Below are positions 1 to 5,863 of a DNA stretch of 8,982 nt, piece after piece. The notes beneath the pieces are model-generated. The model was not told where the DNA came from, did no database searches, and saw nothing but the letters and a program-made list of their open reading frames with translations. The DNA lies in the NCBI GenBank assembly GCA_003451645.1, contig DMER01000089.1, forward strand, positions 22,893-31,874. Direction: 5' to 3'. A program made the translations under genes and the position numbers. The first letter of the stretch is position 1, and each line of letters opens with the position of its first letter. The stretch comes from Alphaproteobacteria bacterium (GTDB taxonomy: Bacteria; Pseudomonadota; Alphaproteobacteria; Micropepsales; Micropepsaceae).

Positions 1-35
1 TCGAAGTGATTTGATCGCCCGTTGCGCTGGACCTT

Positions 36-40
36 GGAGG
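36..40 (+). promoter_or_regulatory. Ribosome binding site of the MAPEG gene
   Basis: A GGAGG run sits 4 bases before the ATG at 45. It is the strongest Shine-Dalgarno sequence in the window and supports this start over any internal one. Confidence 0.7.
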
Positions 41-44
41 ACAA

Positions 45-479
45 ATGATTGTTACGACACTGACTGCCTCGCTGCTTGGATTGATTTTTTTGGTCCTATC
101 ATTCGGTGTGATCGTTCAGCGCCGCCGCGCGGGCCTAAGCATTGGTCCGGGCACGGAGAATCTGGGGCGCGGTGAAGCCCCGGACAAAGCCCCCCTTCTC
201 ATCGCCACGCGCAGCCATGCCAATTTCGCTGAGTATGTGCCGCTGAGCCTCATCCTGCTAGGTTTGCTGGAGTACAAAGGGTTCACGCGCGAGGTGCTCT
301 ATGGTCTTGCCGCGGCACTGGTCCTTGCGCGTATTCTCCACCCCATCGGTATGTGGATGATGGCCCCCAACATGCCGCGCGCGATTGGCATCTTACTCCA
401 ATGGGCGATGCTGCTGGTGGCGAGCGTGCTGGGGCTTTATTGCGTCTTGAACGAGCTAATGTTGAACCCGGCGCCATGA
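45..479 (+). CDS. MAPEG-family membrane protein (YecN-like)
   Basis: This 144-residue protein belongs to the MAPEG family (membrane-associated proteins in eicosanoid and glutathione metabolism). Bacterial members resembling E. coli YecN are small inner-membrane proteins; some family members are glutathione transferases, but the substrate here cannot be told. About four hydrophobic helices are visible, near residues 5-24, 62-77, 83-103 and 112-136. The family signature R-x3-N-x2-E-Y-x-P lies at residues 56-66 (R56, N60, E63, P66) at the start of the second helix. The length is normal for the family. The ATG at 45 is preceded by a good GGAGG ribosome binding site, which fixes the start. The LLM-class monooxygenase begins 7-25 bases after the stop, so the two are probably co-transcribed. 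The family call is firm; the function is open. Confidence 0.88.
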   Translation: MIVTTLTASLLGLIFLVLSFGVIVQRRRAGLSIGPGTENLGRGEAPDKAPLLIATRSHANFAEYVPLSLILLGLLEYKGFTREVLYGLAAALVLARILHPIGMWMMAPNMPRAIGILLQWAMLLVASVLGLYCVLNELMLNPAP

Positions 480-504
480 TGGCAGGATGAAAAGGGTGGA
501 CGCT

Positions 505-1566
505 GTGCCGACTGTCGAAGTGTCGTGGTTTTCCGCGCTGTGCGATGATGATTATGAGTTCCTGGGCGTGCCAGACGAGGCCTTGCGCTCGTCCTTTGAG
601 CATTGCCGCACCATCGCTCTGACGGCGGAGAAGGGCGGTTTTGACAATATCCTCTTGCCGTCCGGCTATGCCCTGGGCATCGACACTCTGAGCTTTGCGG
701 CCGCGATGGCGCCGATGCTCAAGCGCATGCGGCTTCTGACCGCTGTGCGGTGTGGTGAGATGTGGCCGCCGCAATTGGCCAGAACCTTGGCGACGCTCGA
801 TCAGATGCTGGGCGGCAGGCTGACCATCAACATCATCTCCAGCGAGATGCCGGGCGAGGTGCTCGCCTCCGGGCCACGCTACCGGCGCACCGTTGAGGTG
901 ATGAAGTGCCTGCGGACCTTGCTCAATGGGGAGCATCTGAAGATTGCAGGCGAGTTCTACACTTTCGACATTGCGCCGCCCGCGGCCAGAACGGTGAGCG
1001 GCCGCGCACCTGCGATGTATTTCGGTGGCTTAAGCGAGGACGCACGGGCCGCCGCGGCGGAAGGCGCGGATGTCTATCTGATGTGGCCCGACACGATGCC
1101 CGCGGTCGCCGGGATCATTGCGGATATGCGCCAGCGGGCGGCCGCCAAAGGCCGTACACTGAAGTTCGGCTACCGGGTGCATGTGGTCGTGCGGGAGACG
1201 GAAAGCAAGGCGCGGGCTGCGGCGTCCAGGCTGTTGTCGCGCCTCGACGCGGCAACGGGCGATGCCATCCGCATGAAATCACTCGATCACGCGAGCATTG
1301 GCGTGCGCCGGCAGGCGGAACTGCGGGAAGCCGCGGGCGACGAAGGCTATGTCGAGGACAATCTGTGGACCGGCATTGGCCGCGCACGCTCAGGATGCGG
1401 GGCTGCGATCGTGGGCGACCCTGATCAGGTCTTGGTGAAATTGCGCGCCTATCAGGCGTTGGGCATTGAGGCCTTTATCCTGTCAGGCTATCCGCATGCG
1501 GCCGAGTGCGATCTGTTTGCGCGCCATGTCCTGCCGCGTCTGGCGCATGGGCCGCTGCATATCTGA
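505..1566 (+). CDS. SsuD-like LLM-class FMN-dependent monooxygenase
   Basis: This is a TIM-barrel flavin monooxygenase of the bacterial luciferase-like superfamily, closest to alkanesulfonate monooxygenase SsuD. SsuD uses FMNH2 from a partner reductase and O2 to release sulfite from alkanesulfonates. Recalled E. coli SsuD motifs match along the chain. Counting from the upstream ATG at 487, FGYRVHVVVRET holds R230 and H232 (SsuD R226 and H228). R301 before the GxGxAIVGD loop matches R297, and SGYPH holds Y335 and H337 (Y331 and H333). The SsuD cysteine C54 is not conserved: the matching stretch reads SGYALGID. I chose the GTG at 505 because AAGGG lies 8 bases ahead of it and the protein then starts as SsuD does. 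The ATG at 487, with a poorly spaced AGG, is the alternative and adds 6 residues. It follows the MAPEG gene closely. No reductase or sulfonate transporter is adjacent, so the substrate is uncertain. Confidence 0.87.
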   Translation: MPTVEVSWFSALCDDDYEFLGVPDEALRSSFEHCRTIALTAEKGGFDNILLPSGYALGIDTLSFAAAMAPMLKRMRLLTAVRCGEMWPPQLARTLATLDQMLGGRLTINIISSEMPGEVLASGPRYRRTVEVMKCLRTLLNGEHLKIAGEFYTFDIAPPAARTVSGRAPAMYFGGLSEDARAAAAEGADVYLMWPDTMPAVAGIIADMRQRAAAKGRTLKFGYRVHVVVRETESKARAAASRLLSRLDAATGDAIRMKSLDHASIGVRRQAELREAAGDEGYVEDNLWTGIGRARSGCGAAIVGDPDQVLVKLRAYQALGIEAFILSGYPHAAECDLFARHVLPRLAHGPLHI

Positions 1567-1567
1567 G

Positions 1568-2017
1568 CTATCCGCGCGCGGCGGCATTGAGGGCGCTGGC
1601 TACGGCCGCATGAAGCTTGAGGGCTGGGACCGGCTTGGCCACCACATCATTCATACCGGCTGCAAGATAGGCCTGGTTTTGCTCCAGATCGGAGAAGGCG
1701 GTCACCGCGATGATGGGAATGCGCGAGACCGGGCCCTCGAGCGCGCGGATACGCTTGGCCGCCTCCATGCCATCCATGACAGGCATCTGAATATCCATCA
1801 GGATGATGCTGTAATGGCGCGCACACACCGCGTCCAACGCCTCCTGACCATTGCCGACAATGTCATGCGGGACACCGAAATGGGTCAGTTAATGAGAAAG
1901 GACTTGCTGATTAATGGGATTATCTTCGGCGACCAATGCGCGCAATGGCCCATCCCCTTGCAGGGAGAGTGGCGATGTTTCAGCCTGGGTTGGCACGAGG
2001 TCGGGCAAGTTGGAGAC
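1568..2017 (-). pseudogene. Receiver-domain remnant of a hybrid histidine kinase
   Basis: On the minus strand a nearly complete CheY-like receiver (REC) domain can be read from about 2017 down to a TAG at 1568-1570. It opens with LVAEDNPINQQVL (acidic pair), has the phosphoacceptor aspartate in ILMDIQMPVMDG (codon at 1793-1795), the conserved threonine in IIAVTAFS and the lysine in VVAKP. The style (NPINQ, MDIQMPVMDG) is that of receivers at the C-terminus of hybrid sensor kinases. The frame is broken by a TAA (1889-1891) just after the first helix, where a leucine is expected (SH-stop-LTHFG), and by a TGA at 2018-2020. No histidine kinase or ATPase domain is seen upstream, where the nitronate monooxygenase leader begins. 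Both 5' truncation and a nonsense change are therefore present. Residues after the stop could be made from the TTG at 1837, but that piece lacks the first strand and acidic pair. Only 1 base separates it from the monooxygenase stop. Confidence 0.75.
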
Positions 2018-2048
2018 TCAGATTGGACGACAGTTGCACCGCTACTCT

Positions 2049-2078
2049 ATGACGGATAGCTTAACCATTCCCTATATT
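2049..2078 (+). promoter_or_regulatory. Possible sigma70-type promoter for the nitronate monooxygenase gene
   Basis: ATGACG (4 of 6 to the -35 consensus) and TATATT (5 of 6 to the -10) are spaced 18 bases apart, about 100 bases before the start of the next plus-strand gene. The rest of 2018-2178 shows no gene or clear repeat. This is a match by eye only. Confidence 0.3.
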
Positions 2079-2164
2079 GGGACAAGGAAGAAGGGGCTGC
2101 ACCCAAAGATTGAAGCAAGAGTTTGTGATGCCGCGCAAGTGACCCTTTTCAGCTTTCAAGGATA

Positions 2165-2170
2165 GAGGAA
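2165..2170 (+). promoter_or_regulatory. Ribosome binding site of the nitronate monooxygenase gene
   Basis: GAGGAA, 8 bases before the ATG at 2179. It favours this ATG over the in-frame ATG at 2185. Confidence 0.55.
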
Positions 2171-2178
2171 GATTTCGA

Positions 2179-3144
2179 ATGCCAATGCCAGCTATTCTCG
2201 AAGACCGCTTGCGCATCCCCGTGATCGGGGCGCCACTGTTCATTGTCTCGGGGCCTGAATTGGTCATCGCCCAATGCAAGGCCGGGATTGTTGGCTCGTT
2301 TCCCGCCCTGAATGCAAGGCCTGCAGCACTCCTGGATACTTGGCTGGAGAGGATCACGACTGAGCTACGCGCGTGGGAAGCGCAAACGGGCAAGAAGGCC
2401 GCACCCTATGCGGTCAATCAAATCTGCCATGCCTCCAATGACCGCCTGCAGCACGACATGGATGTCTGTGTGAAGCACAAGGTGCCGATCATCATCACCT
2501 CGCTGCGTTCCCCGCGCGAGGTCATTAGCGCCGCGCACAGCTATGGCGGTCTGGTCTTTCACGATGTGATCAATATCCGGCATGCGCGCAAGGCGGCCGA
2601 CGAAGGGGTGGACGGTCTGATCCTGGTATGTGCGGGTGCTGGCGGGCATGCGGGCACCTTGTCGCCCTTTGCACTCGTGCCGGAGGTCAAGCAGTGGTTT
2701 GGCGGGACGGTGTTGTTGTCGGGCGCGATCGCCTCAGGCGCTGCGGTCTTTGCGGCGACAGCGCTGGGGGCGGACTTGGCCTATCTGGGCACGCGCTTTA
2801 TCGCGACCACTGAGGCCAATGCGGATGCGCGCTACAAGGAGATGCTGGTCGAGGCCGCGGCGGACGACATCGTCTATTCGAACCTGTTCACGGGTGTGCA
2901 CGGGAATTATCTGGGGCCGTCAATTGTTGCCGCGGGGCTGGACCCCAGGAACCTTCCGGAGGCGGACAAGTCCAAGATGAACTTTGGCTCGGGCGGCAAT
3001 ATGGAGAAAAAGGCCTGGAAGGACATCTGGGGCGCAGGGCAGGGCGTTGGCCAGATCGCATCGGTTGCATCGGTCGAGGAGGTCGTGGCGCAGCTGACGC
3101 AGGAGTACAAGGCCGCCCGCGCGGCGGCCCTGGCCATGGCATAA
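2179..3144 (+). CDS. Nitronate monooxygenase / 2-nitropropane dioxygenase family flavoenzyme
   Basis: This 321-residue cytoplasmic FMN enzyme of the TIM-barrel nitronate monooxygenase family would oxidise alkyl nitronates to carbonyl compounds and nitrite, or act as an NAD(P)H:flavin or quinone oxidoreductase, as some family members do. The N-terminal strand IPVIGAPLF (residues 13-21) is typical of the family. The CAGAGGHAG loop carries H157, the position of the family's catalytic base. LLSGAIASG (179-187) and GADLAYLGTRF (197-207) form the phosphate-binding end of the barrel. The WGAGQGVG motif near the C-terminus (284-291) is the family's AGQ motif. Length is normal. GAGGAA 8 bases before the ATG at 2179 supports the start; a second ATG follows two codons later. 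It has its own leader, and its stop lies 8 bases from the stop of the opposing secreted-protein gene. The substrate is not inferable from the neighbours. Confidence 0.9.
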   Translation: MPMPAILEDRLRIPVIGAPLFIVSGPELVIAQCKAGIVGSFPALNARPAALLDTWLERITTELRAWEAQTGKKAAPYAVNQICHASNDRLQHDMDVCVKHKVPIIITSLRSPREVISAAHSYGGLVFHDVINIRHARKAADEGVDGLILVCAGAGGHAGTLSPFALVPEVKQWFGGTVLLSGAIASGAAVFAATALGADLAYLGTRFIATTEANADARYKEMLVEAAADDIVYSNLFTGVHGNYLGPSIVAAGLDPRNLPEADKSKMNFGSGGNMEKKAWKDIWGAGQGVGQIASVASVEEVVAQLTQEYKAARAAALAMA

Positions 3145-3152
3145 GAGGGCGG

Positions 3153-3539
3153 TTACTGGCCCTTGACGTATTTGATCTTGAGCTTGATCGGTGCCTCGCC
3201 AGCCTTGGGGTTGGGCAACTCGCTCATCCGTTCGCCGGGAACCGTCACCGGCTCCTTGGGGATGTCGGAGCATTGCGGCTGGCCATTATTCTCACCCGGA
3301 TAGACGGCGCAGACCTTGCCAGGTTGCGTGGACCAGGTGCCCGAAACGGTCTTGCCGTCCAAAGTGCGCTCGACGGTCTTGTCGGCCTTGACCTTGAAGG
3401 TCGTGGTCTTGTTCGTGCCCAGATCGGTGACTTCGACCGTATTGCCGATCAAAACATCGGTGACATAGTCATAGGCCATGGCTGGCGAAGCAGAGAGCGC
3501 ACAGGCCACAGTGGCGCTGGCGATAAGGCGAAGTTTCAT
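3153..3539 (-). CDS. Small secreted protein of unknown function
   Basis: I do not recognise a named family. The 128-residue product starts with a clear Sec signal peptide: MKLRL, a hydrophobic core, then SPAMA before YDY, with likely cleavage after residue 22. The mature part of about 106 residues is polar and strand-rich in character (NTVEVTDL, TTTFKVKADKTVERTLDGK, SGTWSTQPGKVCAVY). It has two cysteines, C77 and C90, that could pair in the periplasm. The GTW...KVC pattern resembles small alphaproteobacterial exported proteins with a repeated beta fold; that is an impression only. I chose the ATG at 3539 because GGGGGA lies 7 bases ahead of it and the signal peptide begins there; a TTG at 3554 would add five residues. 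It lies 81 bases after the last permease gene on the same strand, so it may be read from the transporter operon or its own promoter. Confidence 0.75.
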   Translation of the reverse strand: MKLRLIASATVACALSASPAMAYDYVTDVLIGNTVEVTDLGTNKTTTFKVKADKTVERTLDGKTVSGTWSTQPGKVCAVYPGENNGQPQCSDIPKEPVTVPGERMSELPNPKAGEAPIKLKIKYVKGQ

Positions 3540-3561
3540 GGTGGAATCCCCCAAGACTCAA

Positions 3562-3572
3562 GTGGTTGGGCG
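3562..3572 (-). repeat. CGCCCAACCAC leader motif, copy 2
   Basis: Second copy of the 11-base motif, 22 bases before the ATG at 3539. It overlaps the 3' arm of the small GC-rich stem-loop at 3569-3584. Confidence 0.3.
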
Positions 3573-3584
3573 CAACAGCGCGCC
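3569..3584 (-). other. Small GC-rich stem-loop between permease and secreted-protein genes
   Basis: GGCGC and GCGCC flank a 6-base loop in the 81-base gap after the second permease gene. No run of T follows, so it is not a convincing intrinsic terminator; it could slow decay of the upstream mRNA. Five base pairs can arise by chance in GC-rich DNA. Confidence 0.25.
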
Positions 3585-3620
3585 GCCGTTACGGTAGCGT
3601 TGGGGCAGGAGCGCGGGCAA

Positions 3621-4490
3621 TCAGGATTTCATGCCACCATAGGATTTCTGCTGGTTCTGCGCCAATTGCACCAGAATGAGCAGCGTCGCAGCAACACAGA
3701 TGAGGAGCGTCGCCGCCGCCAGAATGGCTGGTGAAATTTGCTCCCGGATGCCCGACCACATCTGCCGCGGGATGGTGACCTGATCCGGTCCGCCGAGGAA
3801 CAGCACTGTCACCAGCTCGTCAAAGGACGTCGCAAAGGCGAACAAGGCGCCCGCGGCCAGACCCGGCATGATGAGCGGGAAAGTGACCTCAAAGAAGGAC
3901 TGTATCGGGGTGGCGCCCAGGCCTTGGGCGGCTTGCGAGAGGCGCCGGTCAAAGGTCGACAAGGTCGCGGTCATGGTCACCACGACAAAGGGGATGCCGA
4001 GTGTTGCATGCGCCAGGATCAAGCCTAGATGCGTTTGCTTCAGACCCCAGCCGCCATACACGAATGACATCCCGGCCGCGACAATGATGACAGGAACGAT
4101 CATTGGCGAAAGCGCCAGCGCCATAATGAGCCCCCGGTAGGGCATATTAGGCCTCGTCAGGCCAATGGCCGCAAAGGTGCCCAGTACAGTCGCGATAAGG
4201 GTCGAAAACACGGCGACGATGAAGCTGTTCTTGACGGATTCCAACCATTGCGGATTGTTGCGCAGCTCCTCGTACCAGCGGTAGCTCCAGCCGGTGGGGT
4301 CAAGCTGCAGCATGCTCTGAGTGAAAGTGAAATAGGGCTCTGCATTGAAGGAGAGCGGCACGATCACCAGCAATGGCGCGATCAGGAAGGCCAAGACCAA
4401 GAGACAATAGGCCCGGAAGGCGATGGTGCCGGCGCTGCCCAAATCAAAAGCCTTGCGGGGGCGGGGCTTGGTTGCCTCAGCGATGCTCAT
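3621..4490 (-). CDS. Polyamine-type ABC transporter permease, PotC-like
   Basis: This 289-residue inner-membrane permease of the spermidine/putrescine ABC family forms half of the import channel with the PotB-like protein. A cytoplasmic N-terminus of about 24 residues precedes the first helix (26-47). After a periplasmic segment, further helices lie near 88-111, 119-146, 154-176, 208-226 and 254-276. The cytoplasmic EAA loop, which docks on the ATPase, is at about 184-211 (SQAAQGLGA...FPLIMPG); its usual glutamate is a glutamine here. The stretch GGPDQVTIPRQMWSGIRE (233-250) is typical of this branch of permeases. Its ATG (4488-4490) overlaps the TGA of the preceding permease gene as ATGA, so translation is probably coupled. 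The open frame runs farther upstream, but that part is a shadow of the other permease. Substrate specificity cannot be read from the permease. Confidence 0.92.
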   Translation of the reverse strand: MSIAEATKPRPRKAFDLGSAGTIAFRAYCLLVLAFLIAPLLVIVPLSFNAEPYFTFTQSMLQLDPTGWSYRWYEELRNNPQWLESVKNSFIVAVFSTLIATVLGTFAAIGLTRPNMPYRGLIMALALSPMIVPVIIVAAGMSFVYGGWGLKQTHLGLILAHATLGIPFVVVTMTATLSTFDRRLSQAAQGLGATPIQSFFEVTFPLIMPGLAAGALFAFATSFDELVTVLFLGGPDQVTIPRQMWSGIREQISPAILAAATLLICVAATLLILVQLAQNQQKSYGGMKS

Positions 4491-5734
4491 GCCACCCTCA
4501 TCCGGTCGAGGCCAATGGTCCGTATAAAGATGAAATACATGATGAGAACGCCAGCGAGGAGCAGGCCGGACAAGGCTGCCGCCAAACCCCAATTCAGGGT
4601 CTCGTTCATGTGGAAGCTGATGAAATTGCCGATCATCTGGCCGCTGTCGCCGCCGACAAGGGCGGGCGTGATGTAGAACCCTGCCGCCAAGATGAAGACC
4701 AGCAAAACACCCGCGCCCACGCCTGGCATCGAGAGTGGCAAGTAGACCTGCCAAAAGGCGCCCGGCGCTGAGGCGCCGAGTGAACGCGCGGCGCGCACAT
4801 AATGTGGCGGGATCGCGATCATGACGGAGTAGATGGGCAGGATCATAAATGGCAAAAGGATATGCGTCATCGCAATCAGCGTGCCAGTCATGTTATGGAT
4901 GAGGTCCATGCGCTCAGTCTCGGCGAAGAAGGGCGAGGCGACGGCGAGGTCATTCACAACGCCCTCGCGCTGCAGCAGAACGATCCAGGCAGTGGTACGC
5001 ACGATCACGCTGGTCCAGAAGGGCAAGAGCACCAGTACCATCATGCTGTTGCGCCAAAAGGGCGTTGTATTGGCCATCATGAAGGCGAGCGGATAGCCGA
5101 TGAACAAACACAGGACAGTTACCAACCCCGCGATCACAAAGGTCCGCAGAAACAGGGTGACGTAGATGCTGTCTTCCTGAGGTTTTTGGATGATTTGGCC
5201 ATCCACATTGCGCTCGAGGTCGAGGGCCGCAAGGTAGAAGCCCAGGGTGTAGACCTCGGCCGCGTTCTTGAATTTGACCCAAGTCTCCCGCGAGCCCCAG
5301 CGCGAATCGAGGGCACCAAAGGCCGGTGCATAAGGCGCCGACAATTGATCCGCCGACCGTGCGGCCTTGATCAACATGGACCGGAAGCCAGGCATCTCGA
5401 TGTTGAGCCGCGTGACCGCCTTGCCAAGGATGTCCTTGGACTGAGCATTGATGAGATCTTGCGGCAAGGCGTTGTAAGCGCGGATCGGCGGATTGCCCCG
5501 GCCATTCCAGCTGACCAAAGCGTTCGTGGTGTGCGGCAATACTTCCGACAGGGTAGGGTTGTAGACACTGCGCCATAGAATGTCGCCAATGGGCAGGACG
5601 AAAAACACGGTCAGGAAAGCGACGAGCGGCATGGCCATCCAGAACGCGCTGCTGCGCGCCCGCTTGTTGGTCCGCTCAATCGCGGCCGACAGATCGGCAC
5701 GGAGCGCCTGCGAAGCAGTGACCGTCATGTCCAT
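4487..5734 (-). CDS. Polyamine-type ABC transporter permease, PotB-like, with large periplasmic loop
   Basis: This is the first permease of the transporter, 415 residues. After a basic N-terminus the first helix is at 32-55. A long hydrophilic stretch (about 58-188), probably periplasmic, follows. The remaining helices lie near 190-220, 230-255, 283-308, 338-358 and 382-406. The EAA loop is AARSLGA...LPLSMPG at about 315-338, matching the family. E. coli PotB is about 285 residues, so roughly 100-130 residues are extra, nearly all in the first loop; long loops of this kind are known to me from other alphaproteobacterial members. I chose the ATG at 5734, since GGGG is about 8 bases ahead; the GTG at 5737 is one codon upstream and nearly equivalent. 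The gene follows the binding-protein gene across a 125-base gap filled by a RIME-like element, and overlaps the next permease by ATGA. Confidence 0.92.
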   Translation of the reverse strand: MDMTVTASQALRADLSAAIERTNKRARSSAFWMAMPLVAFLTVFFVLPIGDILWRSVYNPTLSEVLPHTTNALVSWNGRGNPPIRAYNALPQDLINAQSKDILGKAVTRLNIEMPGFRSMLIKAARSADQLSAPYAPAFGALDSRWGSRETWVKFKNAAEVYTLGFYLAALDLERNVDGQIIQKPQEDSIYVTLFLRTFVIAGLVTVLCLFIGYPLAFMMANTTPFWRNSMMVLVLLPFWTSVIVRTTAWIVLLQREGVVNDLAVASPFFAETERMDLIHNMTGTLIAMTHILLPFMILPIYSVMIAIPPHYVRAARSLGASAPGAFWQVYLPLSMPGVGAGVLLVFILAAGFYITPALVGGDSGQMIGNFISFHMNETLNWGLAAALSGLLLAGVLIMYFIFIRTIGLDRMRVA

Positions 5735-5757
5735 CACATTACCCCAACCAACTGTTG

Positions 5758-5800
5758 CCTAGAGCTGTGGGCGATCAAATGAGATCGCAGCAGGTCTAGG
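5758..5800 (-). promoter_or_regulatory. Intercistronic stem-loop 2 (upstream of the PotB-like gene)
   Basis: GCGATC and GATCGC (6 bp, 6-base loop) are enclosed by CTG/CAG (3 bp) and CCTAGA/TCTAGG (6 bp), separated by small internal loops. The stem ends about 12 bases before the GGGG ribosome binding site of the PotB-like gene, so it could affect translation initiation there. Confidence 0.55.
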
Positions 5801-5863
5801 TTCGTTTGATTTGCGCGCTTTCTTGCGACGAATTGGTATCCACTTCGCCGGAAAGCGCTCTAG
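5759..5863 (-). repeat. RIME-like intergenic palindromic element (about 105 bases)
   Basis: The element is bounded by a 7-base terminal inverted repeat, CTAGAGC (5759-5765) and GCTCTAG (5857-5863), and contains two stem-loops, annotated separately. Size (about 105 bases), two-palindrome layout and motifs such as GCGAAGTGGATACC followed by an AACCTAGA-type joint agree with my recollection of RIME elements (Rhizobium intergenic mosaic elements, about 108 bases with two palindromes) and related alphaproteobacterial repeats. It fills almost all of the gap between binding-protein and permease genes and overlaps the binding-protein stop codon (5860-5862). It carries no gene. In this position it could protect the upstream mRNA end or reduce expression of the permeases. 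The structure is seen directly; the family name is from memory and unverified. Confidence 0.65.
5815..5858 (-). promoter_or_regulatory. Intercistronic stem-loop 1 (just after the binding-protein gene)
   Basis: GCGCTTTC pairs perfectly with GAAAGCGC (8 bp). The stem continues as CGGCGAA with TTCGTCG (7 bp, one G-U) after a 3-base bulge, and closes with a TGG/CCA inner pairing. It starts 1 base past the stop codon. No T-run follows, so it is better read as an mRNA-stabilising or partial-attenuation structure than as an intrinsic terminator. Confidence 0.6.

Noticed and set aside
283..936. 217-residue minus-strand open frame
   Set aside because: It spans the 3' end of the MAPEG gene and the 5' half of the monooxygenase antisense, with shadow-type composition.
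1568..1837. Working single-domain response regulator
   Set aside because: It would start after the first strand and acidic pair of the receiver fold, with a TTG and no ribosome binding site; the upstream part is readable only through a stop.
3121..3160. Bidirectional terminator between the convergent nitronate monooxygenase and secreted-protein genes
   Set aside because: Only 8 bases separate the stops; the short palindrome GCCATGGC is within the coding end and has no T-run.
4491..4754. Longer PotC-like start giving 377 residues
   Set aside because: The extra 88 residues are the PotB-like gene read in another frame; the ATGA overlap and normal length favour 4490.
4802..5578. 258-residue open frame on the plus strand
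   Set aside because: It lies antisense to the PotB-like gene; its composition (H, R, Q, G-rich) is typical of a shadow frame and it has no recognisable domain.
5815..5858. Rho-independent terminator after the binding-protein gene
   Set aside because: The hairpin is strong but no T-run follows on the transcribed strand, and the permease genes downstream need read-through.
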